Positions 16,341-25,229 of a DNA stretch of 64,000 nucleotides are shown in pieces. The translations under genes were made by a program, and so were the position numbers. The notes beneath the pieces were generated by a model that was given only the letters and a program-made list of their open reading frames with translations, did no database searches and was not told the DNA's origin. Origin of the DNA: Photobacterium sp. TLY01 (GTDB taxonomy: Bacteria; Pseudomonadota; Gammaproteobacteria; Enterobacterales; Vibrionaceae). Location of the stretch: assembly GCF_021432065.1 (NCBI RefSeq), contig NZ_CP090365.1, positions 558,001-622,000 of the forward strand, given 5' to 3'. Position 1 is the first letter of the stretch. Every line of letters begins with the position of its first letter.

Positions 16341-18839
16341 TTATTCCATCACTGTATGCTCAAGCAGCTCTTCATTAAATGAAGAAATTAGTGTTGTTCT
16401 AGGGTTTCTCTGTTCTTTGAGAAGATCTTGTGTTTCTGAAAGGCAAGCGAACATACGATCTAACAATTGTGAATCATTACTTTTAGACTGTCTTAATTGT
16501 TTTGATGTCGTAATTAAATCCTGACAAGTCTTTGAACTAATGTCACCGGCATTGATTGCAAATATTAATATCTTCGCCTTCTTGTCGATAGCAGAAAGCC
16601 TATCACAAATATCAACCAAACGATTTAACACTTGTTGACTTTCGGACTTGAACTTCTCACGGTCTCTACGACTCCGTTTAGTTTTCACATAGCTCTCAAA
16701 TGCGTTGTGCAAAGTGTCCAAAGCTGAACGAACATTTGGTGATGTATCTGCAATACTTTTGGCTACTGAAAGATAACGATCAGCCCAGCGAGCATAATTG
16801 AGTCCTGAATTATTAGCTAATTGACATACTTCTAAAATAGTTGCAGAAGATTCATGTTCAACTACATGAGTATACCATTGCTCAAAAAAGTCTACTTTTC
16901 TCTGTCCTTTAGCATATGCGTTATGGAAAGCTGCGCTAATAACTCCTTTGTCAGCGTCTGGATCTGCGAATTCAATTGCAGCAGAAAGAAAATGTAAATC
17001 TTTGTTTTCTTTATATTCAGGAAGCTGAATAAGCGCACTTAATGTTTCTCTTGCTTCACTGAACTTGTTCTCCTTTAACAAAGCGTTACACTGTCTAACG
17101 GCCTCTCCAACTCTTGGTTGATATTTTTTAGAGTTAGACTGTAAGCCATGAGAAACACGACTCACTCGTTGTAAAAATGCTTTTGCATCAGGTAGAAGTT
17201 GATCTATTAGGCTTAAAACCAAATTTGATATCGAAGATGAAGACTCAAAGCGTGGTTCAGATTCAATAAACGGTACACTATTTAAAAGGAATAATAAATC
17301 TAACTCTTGAAGAGCATCACTTATTTCTATACGTTCAAGCTCTGTCATTTGATGCAACTCTGTCTTTGAACAACTACCGACAGAACATACTGTAGCTAGC
17401 ACTCTCTTTGCATTGACAGACAGTTCACTTACTTCTTTTTTCAAAGCCGCTTCTCTAACTGCCTCGCCACTTTTATTTTCCCATTCGCTAATAGCATCAT
17501 TTAATGAGCTACCAAGTTTATATAACCTTAGTATAGATTCTGTAAATAACGGGGAGCCTTCAGACGCAGCCTCAAGCTTTCTTATATTCCTATCATTAAG
17601 CCTTGGCAAACTTAGACGTGAACATAAACTGGCTACAAGATCTGTATACTCTTCTCCCATCATACCAGGGACGACAATCGATGTATCAGCAGAATAAATA
17701 GTGTTAACTCGTGTGGTCAATAGTACTTTTGAGCGCTCAGATGAAATTAATCGAGCTGCTTCTAGTATGCGTTTTTGCTCATCGGGGATATTTGAATCAA
17801 CATCATCAATAACCACAAAAGATGGATAGTCTTCCAAATTTCTCTTTGCTAGTTTAATTAACTGATTGGTTGATAGGTCATCCAATTCACTAGGTAGCGA
17901 ACCTGTTCTCAAACATATTTCGATTAAAAGTGTATCGAGATCATTATAGTGGGTTTCAGGCATGCCAATATATTGATTGAAACCAGCCTTAAATTGTTTA
18001 CTTTTAGCTGTTAACCAGATTATTTGTTCGATACCCTCTACCCTAGAATTTATCAATAACTGACAAAACTCATAAGCTATCGAGGTTTTCCCCTTACCGC
18101 CGTCGGCTGCAAGTACTTTAGAATGCTGTAGATCATCTGCTAACCAAGCCCACAGCTCTTCTAGGATTGTAAATCGGCCAACAAACACAGGACAAATAAA
18201 AGATTTATCTGGTAAATTATTTTGTATAAATGTCTGAGGTAGGACTTTGGAGCGTTCTATTTCTGAAAACGCTCTCGGGCTAGAAATGAATACAAAATCG
18301 TCATTACTTACAACCTGCTTACATTCATCCTCTGTGCGAAAATAAATTGCAAACTTGTCTAATATGGATTTTTTCCCATCACTTGCATCTATAATCGGGG
18401 ACAAAGACCTTTCATAGTGTTTTCTTTTGGGTACATAAAGAATACCGAATAATTTTTCTGTGCCGCTTACTGTTAGCTTTATCTCTTGATAAGCAATAGA
18501 GATTCTACGTCCAAAGTACTTATCAAATTGCCCACGAAGCTTTTGTAAATCAATCTGATTTGCTTCAATACCGACTGCTTGAAATTTTGTATCTTTAATT
18601 AATTCATCAATGCCATAAATGATGTAACCACCATAGGTGTTATAAAGGCTAACAATGCTTTTAAGAGTTTTTTTGTAACCATTGGATGAAGAGTCAAAAG
18701 TAAGTTTGTAATCCCACAATATGGTTTCAAGTGGCACAACATTACCAGATGTATCGATCAGTTCGTTAAGTACTATCTCGGAAATAGTACCTTCGCCAAT
18801 CATGTGATTGATATTGTTTTTTATTAATTCGATATCCAT
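16341..18839 (-). CDS. AlbA_2 (Schlafen-like) / STAND NTPase protein, putative defence gene
   Basis: An 832-residue protein in visibly AT-rich DNA unlike its neighbours. The N-terminal 25-150 or so resembles the AlbA_2/Schlafen nucleic-acid-binding domain (KTLKSIVSLYNTYGGYIIYG). A STAND/NB-ARC ATPase follows: FVGR near 220, Walker A DGGKGKTS near 247-254, Walker B SFVVIDDVDS near 341-350 and the sensor KVLLTTR near 372-378. The remaining 400 residues are helical, probably a sensor repeat region. Start ATG 18839 is preferred over an adjacent TTG. STAND proteins with such effector domains are known antiphage sensors, so a defence role is a reasonable inference. It stands alone between repeat copies B and C, with no partner gene. 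Confidence 0.72.
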   Translation of the reverse strand: MDIELIKNNINHMIGEGTISEIVLNELIDTSGNVVPLETILWDYKLTFDSSSNGYKKTLKSIVSLYNTYGGYIIYGIDELIKDTKFQAVGIEANQIDLQKLRGQFDKYFGRRISIAYQEIKLTVSGTEKLFGILYVPKRKHYERSLSPIIDASDGKKSILDKFAIYFRTEDECKQVVSNDDFVFISSPRAFSEIERSKVLPQTFIQNNLPDKSFICPVFVGRFTILEELWAWLADDLQHSKVLAADGGKGKTSIAYEFCQLLINSRVEGIEQIIWLTAKSKQFKAGFNQYIGMPETHYNDLDTLLIEICLRTGSLPSELDDLSTNQLIKLAKRNLEDYPSFVVIDDVDSNIPDEQKRILEAARLISSERSKVLLTTRVNTIYSADTSIVVPGMMGEEYTDLVASLCSRLSLPRLNDRNIRKLEAASEGSPLFTESILRLYKLGSSLNDAISEWENKSGEAVREAALKKEVSELSVNAKRVLATVCSVGSCSKTELHQMTELERIEISDALQELDLLFLLNSVPFIESEPRFESSSSISNLVLSLIDQLLPDAKAFLQRVSRVSHGLQSNSKKYQPRVGEAVRQCNALLKENKFSEARETLSALIQLPEYKENKDLHFLSAAIEFADPDADKGVISAAFHNAYAKGQRKVDFFEQWYTHVVEHESSATILEVCQLANNSGLNYARWADRYLSVAKSIADTSPNVRSALDTLHNAFESYVKTKRSRRDREKFKSESQQVLNRLVDICDRLSAIDKKAKILIFAINAGDISSKTCQDLITTSKQLRQSKSNDSQLLDRMFACLSETQDLLKEQRNPRTTLISSFNEELLEHTVME

Positions 18840-19070
18840 CAAATTTGTCCGTAAAGAAGTAGTATCCTGATTTTTTTATGATATTAAATGACTAAGAAGG
18901 TATGGGTCAACCCCGCCGCGTTTTAGTAATTGTTGTGAAGTGTGGTGGCTAATCGACTTTGTCTACTTATTTTGAGGCTTTGCAATACCTAACTTAATCC
19001 GTTATGTACTAATTTAGCAATGGTACTGACATGTTTCTGTCCAAAAGCGAGTTTGCTAGCACTTACACTA

Positions 19071-19315
19071 CTCTAGGGAAAAATTCATGGATGAATTTTT
19101 AGGTTGTCGGCGCCGGGAGCGCCTACAACCGGCCCGGACAAGATCAACGGACAAACAGGCATTTCTGGGCACTCTTTGAGCCAGCAAAGAGTGTCTGGCG
19201 CGCGTCACACCGTGGCGAGGGAAGCACTAAACTCAAGCGCGACATACCTTCAAGCCTCACGCAAACCTCCAGCCACAGCACCCCAAAAATTACAAGAAAC
19301 CCACTTCTCTAGGGA
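19071..19315 (+). repeat. Structured dispersed repeat, copy C
   Basis: Plus-oriented full-length copy with a long tail shared with copy D. In the first hairpin the sequence is AAAAATTCATGGATGAATTT rather than the AGGAC-loop version, and the changes extend the stem instead of breaking it, suggesting selection for structure. It separates the STAND gene interval from the toxin-immunity pair. Confidence 0.85.
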
Positions 19316-19319
19316 ATCA

Positions 19320-19345
19320 TTTGGTTTGAAACTCGTTATTGCACC
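19320..19345 (+). repeat. Direct repeat, right copy (flank of copy C)
   Basis: TTTGGTTTGAAACTCGTTAT followed by TGCACC, a near match to 15313-15339 in the same orientation. It begins just after the end of repeat copy C. Confidence 0.55.
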
Positions 19346-19670
19346 GAAACGAGTTAGGGCAATTACTCGTCATCAAATATACGGTCAGGTTTTCTCTTAT
19401 TTTTGCGAATGCTAACACTGTCTGGATGACAGAACTGACCATGCAGTTATATACAGTTATGATAAACCCTTGCCTTGCGTGATTTCCGTCACAAACCAAT
19501 AGTTGTAGTAAATCTGCCAGATGTATCTTGCATTTTCACTGTGTTCCCCTTCATTTTGTCATCTGCCTAATATCCCATCAAAATGCTATTTTTATGCCTT
19601 GTTTCTACGTGGTTTTTATCCCTGTTAGGTGTTGCTGCTGTCAAGGGCAGTAATAGAAGAGGCGATGAGT

Positions 19671-20909
19671 ATGCGCTATGAGTTAATTGAATCACACAGG
19701 TTATCGCTGAGTGATTTACATCGGGTTCTCAGCCCAGACAGTGCGATGTGGCACATTCGGGGCGAATTCGGTATTCAGGTTAAAGGTGTCGATGGGCTGC
19801 CGTTGCAAGACGGAAAATCACGTGATGACATCCTTCGCAAAATTCAGAGTGGAGATCTGCTTGTGCTGGGGGACAGAGGCGACTTGTATGATGCTTCAGG
19901 TAATCTGAAATCGCATTTACCTTTCGGATTTTCCAGTCGAATTCGGTCTTTGCAGAGAACTGCACGGACAACCCGGCATGTTAAGGCGAATTACGCTCCC
20001 TTCGACCCAGATACAAATATTTACGAGGCGGTATCTGAGGTCGCCTCGCGTGCTGTGGGCGCCGGTAAGCAGTTCGTAAACGACTTTGTCAGGCACCAGG
20101 CTGCCCAATTAGGCGAACACCTGGCTGATGAAGGTGTCATTGTTGCCACCAGCACGGAAACTGGGGAAGTATTGAGTCCAAAGGAGGTCTCACAAGTTTA
20201 TATCGACAGTGCTCATAAGGCGGTTCAAATTGATGGGGAACTGGAGCAGGAGGGGGCTGATTTCCTGAAGCGGCATGAGAGCTATCATGCCATAGTTCCC
20301 ATTTTTAGTCTGGCCGCGAGTGGCGGGAAAGGGGTTTTCAAATTAGCAACCAATCCGGGGATGCTGAAAGATCTCGTCACGGCGGCGATCCGCGATGCCC
20401 GGAGTGTGGAAGAAGCAATTGGCCAGTTGGGTATGGAACATGCTAAACAACGGCTTGGTATTACCAACCACCCGGATTATATCAACCGGTATCACGGGCC
20501 AGATTGTATTGGCCTGGATAAAGACTGCATGTTGGTAGAAATCGAAAGTAAGGCAACCTCTGGCCCTAGCAAGGCTGTAGCAGTCAATACGAGTAATATG
20601 AAGCAAGGGTCTTCGGCTAAAAATAGACTTCGTGGTAGCACCATAAAAAGAAAGCGAAGAAAAGTTGGCATTCCATCCAATCGACAAGGTGGCCCATACA
20701 CCCAATCTGAAATCGGCTTATGGGCTGAAATTGAAGATCTCGAAGGCAATAAGCGGCATTTAGTTGTTAATACAGATATCACATCTGGGAATGTTCGTGT
20801 TTATGAACAGGATGCCATGGGCAACATAGTTGATACAATTGATAATTTCCAGATTGAACATTACGACGAATCTCGGGAAATGATCAAGGAAAGCTTTAGG
20901 AACCGATAA
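19671..20909 (+). CDS. Orphan polymorphic-toxin-like effector with PD-(D/E)xK-type nuclease domain
   Basis: A protein of about 412 residues, taking ATG 19671, which lies 8 bases after GAAGAGG; ATG 19665 is possible. There is no signal peptide or membrane segment. The N-terminal 100 residues are unassigned. A central helical region contains a glycine-rich SLAASGGKGVFKLATNPG. The C-terminal part carries GPDCIGLDKDCMLVEIESKA: Pro277-Asp278 then Glu292-x-Lys294, the spacing of a PD-(D/E)xK nuclease core, followed by a basic stretch TIKRKRRKVG. It is followed one base later by a helical protein, the classic arrangement of toxin then immunity gene. Delivery by a type VI system is plausible, but no VgrG, Hcp or PAAR gene is nearby. 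The nuclease assignment rests on motif reading. Confidence 0.6.
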   Translation: MRYELIESHRLSLSDLHRVLSPDSAMWHIRGEFGIQVKGVDGLPLQDGKSRDDILRKIQSGDLLVLGDRGDLYDASGNLKSHLPFGFSSRIRSLQRTARTTRHVKANYAPFDPDTNIYEAVSEVASRAVGAGKQFVNDFVRHQAAQLGEHLADEGVIVATSTETGEVLSPKEVSQVYIDSAHKAVQIDGELEQEGADFLKRHESYHAIVPIFSLAASGGKGVFKLATNPGMLKDLVTAAIRDARSVEEAIGQLGMEHAKQRLGITNHPDYINRYHGPDCIGLDKDCMLVEIESKATSGPSKAVAVNTSNMKQGSSAKNRLRGSTIKRKRRKVGIPSNRQGGPYTQSEIGLWAEIEDLEGNKRHLVVNTDITSGNVRVYEQDAMGNIVDTIDNFQIEHYDESREMIKESFRNR

Positions 20910-20910
20910 C

Positions 20911-21708
20911 ATGAAACAACCAACAATCGAATCGATTAATGACTGGATAGAAGATAGCTATGAGTCATTAGCACGCAAAGACCGTCTTGCACAGGAAGGG
21001 TTCCGGGAAAAACATAATCTTCCTTTGGAGGGTTTGTACAGAACAAAGGGAGAATATTATCAAGATATCGCTATATGTCAGGCACTGCTCGGCGACAAAG
21101 ACAAAGCCCGTGAAGCACTCTATCTGTCCGTAGAATACGGCATCGTTCCATACCGTATGGCATATGACGAACATTGCGACTTGCGACATCAAACAGCGAA
21201 GCCAGGGCAAAATCATTATATGAGTCTGCCAGAAACAACGGCTCAACTTTATGCGATGGCAGCTTTGGATGATGAAGGATTCAATAAAGACAATTTACGC
21301 TTCGTACGTCTGATGGAATCAATTGAAAATGATACCGAATCTTTAGAAATGGTTCAGACAGTCCGGGCGCTATGCTTCATGATGGATGAAGACAAAGATG
21401 CTGCTGCTGAAGCAGTCTTGAAAATTGCTCTTGACCACAGTCAAGTCCACCCAGTGAAAGGTGGCTGGCGGGCAAGAACTTATGTCATTAATCTGGGACT
21501 TTGGGGTATCGTCCGGAAAGAACAAAATACCTTTGATGAAGCTTTGGGTCTGCTGTTGAAAAATTATGAAAAGGAATCAAAAGGTGAAATGCGTGATATG
21601 CCTGGGGCTTATGTATGCCTGATTGCTGTAGGCCTAATTAAATTGGCCCGTCGCTATGGCTTGACGTATGAAGACAAACATCCTCTGATTCCATCAGCTT
21701 TGCTTTGA
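20911..21708 (+). CDS. Probable immunity protein for the upstream effector (helical, Imm49-like?)
   Basis: A 265-residue soluble, mostly helical protein rich in acidic residues, starting at ATG 20911 one base after the effector stop, with AGGA upstream. The pattern of paired helices (DIAICQALLGDKDKAREALY, TYVINLGLWGIVRKEQNTFD) resembles TPR-like immunity proteins; Imm49 is a possible family but I cannot confirm it. Position and tight coupling argue that it neutralises the nuclease-like effector in the cytoplasm. The pair is bracketed by repeat copies C and D, as if moved as a unit. Confidence 0.6.
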   Translation: MKQPTIESINDWIEDSYESLARKDRLAQEGFREKHNLPLEGLYRTKGEYYQDIAICQALLGDKDKAREALYLSVEYGIVPYRMAYDEHCDLRHQTAKPGQNHYMSLPETTAQLYAMAALDDEGFNKDNLRFVRLMESIENDTESLEMVQTVRALCFMMDEDKDAAAEAVLKIALDHSQVHPVKGGWRARTYVINLGLWGIVRKEQNTFDEALGLLLKNYEKESKGEMRDMPGAYVCLIAVGLIKLARRYGLTYEDKHPLIPSALL

Positions 21709-21835
21709 GGTGTTTATTGCTTAGCTTGAGCTTTTTTGTCTGTAGTGGCAAAGATAATTTGACCACTCTGGATGCTCTATGATTCGTAACTCGACAATGT
21801 CCAAAAACCAGTTTCGAAACCAAAGAAACCCACAT

Positions 21836-22070
21836 CCCCAGGGAAAAATTCAGGACGAATTTTCAGGTTGTCGGCGCCGGGAGCGCCTACAACCGGCCCG
21901 GACAACAGCAATTGACAAACAGGCATTTCTGGGCACTCTTTGTGCCCGCAAAGAGTGTCTGGCGCGCATACTAAAATGCTGAAATTGGCACGGAACGTAA
22001 GCGCGACATACCTTCAAGCCTCACGCAAACCTCCAGCCACAGCACCTCAACAATCACAAGAAACCCACTC
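21836..22070 (+). repeat. Structured dispersed repeat, copy D (first of a tandem trio)
   Basis: A full-length copy of about 235 bp. Its third hairpin keeps the arms CACTCTTTG and CAAAGAGTG but has the loop TGCCCG instead of AGCCAG. It continues directly into copy E, giving a tandem array with a period of about 234 bp. Confidence 0.88.
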
Positions 22071-22303
22071 CCCCAGGGAAAAATTCAGGACGAATTTTTA
22101 GGTTGTCGGCGCTGGGAGCGCCTACAACCGGCCCGGGCAACAGCAACGGACAAACAGGCATTTCTGGGCACTCTTTGAGCCAGCAAAGAGTGTCTGGCGC
22201 GCATACTAATATGCTGAAATTGGCACGGAACGTAAGCGCGACATACCTTCATGTCTTACTTAAAGCACCAACCACAGCCCCCAGAAATCACATAAAACCA
22301 TTT
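22071..22303 (+). repeat. Structured dispersed repeat, copy E
   Basis: Middle unit of the tandem trio. Hairpin 1 is AAAAATTC-AGGAC-GAATTTTT (22079-22099). Hairpin 2 is the GGTTGT...ACAACC stem (22101-22129). Hairpin 3 is CACTCTTTG-AGCCAG-CAAAGAGTG (22169-22192). It shares with copy D an AT-rich segment after the third hairpin that copies C and F replace with another sequence. Confidence 0.88.
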
Positions 22304-22480
22304 CCCCAGGGAAAAATTCAGGACGAATTTTTAGGTTGTCGGCGCCGGGAGCGCCTACAACCGTCCCGGACAACAGCAACGGACAAACAGGCATTTCTGG
22401 GCACTCTTTGAGCCAGCAAAGAGTGTCTGGCGCGCGCCACACCATGGCGAGGGAAGCACTGAACCCAAGCGCGACATACC
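22304..22480 (+). repeat. Structured dispersed repeat, copy F (tail truncated)
   Basis: Last unit of the tandem trio. Homology stops at GCGCGACATACC, after which unique sequence leads into the IclR regulator gene. The segment after the third hairpin matches copy C rather than D and E. Confidence 0.88.
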
Positions 22481-22581
22481 AGACAGACTTTAAAGAGAAC
22501 ACACCCCACTTCCCGAACCTAATATTGATCACCCAGAATGATCCGTATAACCTGAACTGAAACAACACTCTAAGAATCATT

Positions 22582-23361
22582 ATGAGCACAAGTAAGCCCA
22601 TTACCCGAAAAGAAAAAGGCTCGACGATTGAGCGTGTCTTACGGATTTTATCCTTTATTTCCGAGCACGAAGGCCAGTACGATCAGAATGAACTGGCTGA
22701 GGCGATGGATCTCCCCAAACTGGCGACTGCGAAACTGCTGGCCCAGTTAAAGGATCTTGGCATTCTGCGCGAAAACATGCTGAGAAAAGTCATTGCCGGA
22801 CCCGAGTTCAGACAAATGGCGCTGGCCGTGCTGCGCAACAAGGTGTTTGAGTCACAGCGCCTGAAAGTGCTGGAAAGGCTCTCGGCGCTGATTGGCGAAA
22901 CCTGTGGCATCTCTGTGCCGAACGGCATCGAAATGCTGTACTTTGAGCGGGTTCAGACCAACTGGCCTTTGCAGATCAGCCTGCCGGTCGGCAGCTCAGT
23001 GCCGCTGGCGGCGACAGCGTCCGGCAAATTGTATCTGGCGACCTTGCCCGACAGTGTGCGCCGGGTGATTCTGGATAACATTGCGCTGGAAGTCTTCACC
23101 GAGCATACCCTGGTTGATAAAGCACAGCTTGAGCATGAGCTGGCTGTTATCCGTGAACTGGATTATGGCCGGGATAATGGCGAATTCATTGATGGTATGG
23201 CTGCGGTTTCCGTGCCGATTGCCCGCGATGGCTTGCTGCTGGGGTTCCTGTTCTGTCACAGCCCGGTTGTCCGTCACTCCCTGCTGGATCTGGAAACCTT
23301 TGTGCCGCTGATGCAAGAAGCTGCAGATGAGATTATGGCGATGATGCTGACCGGCGATTAG
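22582..23361 (+). CDS. IclR-family transcriptional regulator
   Basis: A 259-residue regulator. The N-terminal winged helix covers about residues 12-75 (IERVLRILSFISEHEG, QNELAEAMDLPKLATAKLL), and the C-terminal ligand-binding domain includes CGISVPNGIEMLYFERVQTN and VPLAATASGKLYLATLP. The final part keeps GMAAVSVPI, typical of the family's effector pocket. It converges on another IclR gene 22 bases away whose protein has the same YxERxQTNWPLQI signature, so the two are paralogues. It lies directly right of the repeat array. Targets and effector are unknown. Confidence 0.88.
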   Translation: MSTSKPITRKEKGSTIERVLRILSFISEHEGQYDQNELAEAMDLPKLATAKLLAQLKDLGILRENMLRKVIAGPEFRQMALAVLRNKVFESQRLKVLERLSALIGETCGISVPNGIEMLYFERVQTNWPLQISLPVGSSVPLAATASGKLYLATLPDSVRRVILDNIALEVFTEHTLVDKAQLEHELAVIRELDYGRDNGEFIDGMAAVSVPIARDGLLLGFLFCHSPVVRHSLLDLETFVPLMQEAADEIMAMMLTGD

Positions 23362-23383
23362 CCGGCAGCAGCCTGAGCTGTGA

Positions 23384-24142
23384 TCAGGTCAGTTCGCGAA
23401 TATAGCCCTGCAACTGATCCCGGGTCCGTTCGAGATCCGGCAAATACGTCAGTAACTGGTCCAGAGATTTGCGTGTTTTCGGGCAGTGGCAAAACAGGGA
23501 TGCCAGAAATTTGCCGTCGGCAGATTTGACCGGAATCGCCACCGCCACCAGTCCGTCGATAAATTCTTCGTTATCCACACTCACCTGACGTCCGCGGATG
23601 ACTTTTAATTCCTGCTCCAGGGCATCGTGGTCGGTATGGGTATTCTTGGCCAGCTTGGTCATCTCCAGCTGGCCGATAATGCGTTCTCGCTGCGTCTTGG
23701 GCAGCGAGCTCAGAAACAACTTACCGCTGGCGGTTGCCCAGATCGGGGTTTTCATCCCGATGGGGAGGACAATCTGCAGCGGCCAGTTGGTCTGAATCCG
23801 TTCGTGGTACACCATGTCATGGCCGTCCGGAATCGCAATCCCACAGGTTTCTTTCACGCGCCGCGACAAGCCGTGCAATATTGCCTGAAGTTGTGCTTTC
23901 CGCTCATTGTTACTGTTCAGGTTGAGGGCAATACGCTTGAGTTCGGCACCGGGGTACACGTTGCCGCGTTCATCGGCCGTCAGAAACGTTTCGTCATCGA
24001 GTTGCTGAACCAGACGGTGATAGGTGGGTTTTGGGATCTCAGAATGGAAAATCAGCTCCGGCAGCGGAACCGGCTGTTCCTGTCTGGCGCTTTGGGTAAT
24101 GATTTCCACAATGCGACTGACGGCGTTGGCTTTGTTTTCCAT
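23384..24142 (-). CDS. IclR-family transcriptional regulator
   Basis: A 252-residue regulator using ATG 24142, which is preceded by AGGA at 8 bases; an upstream ATG at 24193 would add 17 residues but has no good ribosome site. The helix-turn-helix region begins NAVSRIVEIITQSA and the ligand domain includes CGIAIPDGHDMVYHERIQTN and IWATASGKLFLSSLP. It lies 68 bases downstream of the SMP-30-like gene on the same strand, so it probably regulates that gene and others for sugar acid or lactone use. It is a paralogue of the convergent neighbour at 22582. Confidence 0.88.
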   Translation of the reverse strand: MENKANAVSRIVEIITQSARQEQPVPLPELIFHSEIPKPTYHRLVQQLDDETFLTADERGNVYPGAELKRIALNLNSNNERKAQLQAILHGLSRRVKETCGIAIPDGHDMVYHERIQTNWPLQIVLPIGMKTPIWATASGKLFLSSLPKTQRERIIGQLEMTKLAKNTHTDHDALEQELKVIRGRQVSVDNEEFIDGLVAVAIPVKSADGKFLASLFCHCPKTRKSLDQLLTYLPDLERTRDQLQGYIRELT

Positions 24143-24210
24143 GAGCTGAATCCTGTTTCTGCTGTTTTCAGCGATTATAGCGGGTATGCGCATACGCTAA
24201 AAGTTTGATT

Positions 24211-25098
24211 TTACAGCGAGCCAGAGAAAAAGCTGTCTGCTTTGCCGCTGAACGGAGCGGGCAGCACAAAGGTGCAGCCAGAAAGTGGTTGCTCACTTCT
24301 GTCTTGCTCCGACATGCCATACCAGCCCGTGGTGACAAACAGCATGTCGAGCCTGTCTCCGCCAAAGGTGCACCGGGTCGCGTGTTTAACCGGCAATTCT
24401 TCCAGGTGAATGCAATGGCCTTGCGGGTTGTAGACACTGACCGCGCCTTTGTTCCAGTGGCACACATAAAGGTTCCCGTGTGCATCTGTGGTCAGTCCGT
24501 CGGGCAGGCCTTCTTGTTCCGGCAACTGAATCAAGACACGTTTATTCAGCACAGCAGTCCAGTCATCACTCATCTGCAGCTCAATTACCTGCCCGCGGAA
24601 CATGTTGGCCACGTAGGCGCGTTTCAATGTGGCGTTAAACGCGATGCCATTGGCCACGGCATAGTCGCTATCGATCTGGCTGATGCGATGGGTGCCTGCC
24701 TCATACCGGTACAGACAGCCATCGGCTTGCTCCAAATGGGCTTCATTCATCGAGCCAAACCAGAGATCGCCGTTCGGGCAGTTGACTGCATCGTTCAGCC
24801 GGATGCCGGGCAGCCCTTCGGTCGGGTCGGCGATAAACTCAAAGCCAGTGAAATCTGCCTGGCAGCGGTATAAACCGGTTTTGGTGGCGGCGAGCCAGCC
24901 CGAGCGCGCTGGGGCAATGGCCGTGACTGCAACCGGCACTTCGGTGGCGCGATGGGTTTTTGTTGCCAGAGAATACTGGTGGATGCGGTGATCTTCGGTA
25001 TCGACCCAGAACAGGGTCTGCGCTGAAGCCAGCCAGATTGGCGACTCGCCAATTTCGCAAGGGATGTGACAGAGGGTTTGAATGAAGGGATTGTTCAT
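24211..25098 (-). CDS. SMP-30/gluconolactonase/LRE family protein
   Basis: A 295-residue six-bladed propeller protein of the SMP-30 family, which opens sugar lactones with a divalent metal ion. Visible signatures are GESPIWLASAQTLFWVD at the start with the metal-ligand glutamate, RLNDAVNCPNGDLWFGSMN in the middle and YAVANGIAFN before the conserved asparagine. It starts at ATG 25098 and is cytoplasmic (no signal peptide). It leads a likely two-gene operon with the downstream IclR regulator. The exact lactone is unknown. Confidence 0.87.
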   Translation of the reverse strand: MNNPFIQTLCHIPCEIGESPIWLASAQTLFWVDTEDHRIHQYSLATKTHRATEVPVAVTAIAPARSGWLAATKTGLYRCQADFTGFEFIADPTEGLPGIRLNDAVNCPNGDLWFGSMNEAHLEQADGCLYRYEAGTHRISQIDSDYAVANGIAFNATLKRAYVANMFRGQVIELQMSDDWTAVLNKRVLIQLPEQEGLPDGLTTDAHGNLYVCHWNKGAVSVYNPQGHCIHLEELPVKHATRCTFGGDRLDMLFVTTGWYGMSEQDRSEQPLSGCTFVLPAPFSGKADSFFSGSL

Positions 25099-25171
25099 GA
25101 TTAATCTCTCATAATGATATTTTATGTATCAATATAGATTAATTGTTGCGCATGTGAACAGATGGTGTTGC

Positions 25172-25202
25172 AAAAACAAAACCCTGCTCACAGAGCAGGG
25201 TT
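25172..25202 (-). terminator. Rho-independent terminator of the TonB receptor gene
   Basis: AAACCCTGCT/AGCAGGGTTT is a 10-bp stem with a 5-base loop. Read on the minus strand it is followed by TTTTGTTTTTGC, and it lies 27 bases after the receptor stop codon. Confidence 0.88.
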
Positions 25203-25229
25203 TGGGTGGTCATGTTGCGTTTGAACGCA

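Noticed and set aside
19104..19415. Small open frames within repeat copies (also at 15027, 22103 and 22336)
   Set aside because: The same translated text appears in every copy only because the repeat DNA is conserved; there is no ribosome site and frames break in some copies.
14671..22480. Integron attC sites as an explanation of the repeats
   Set aside because: The repeat lacks the RYYYAAC and GTTRRRY core boxes, no integrase is present, and copies occur in both orientations and in gene-free tandem.
21836..22480. CRISPR array
   Set aside because: Units are over 200 bp and contiguous, with no short repeats separated by unique spacers and no cas genes.
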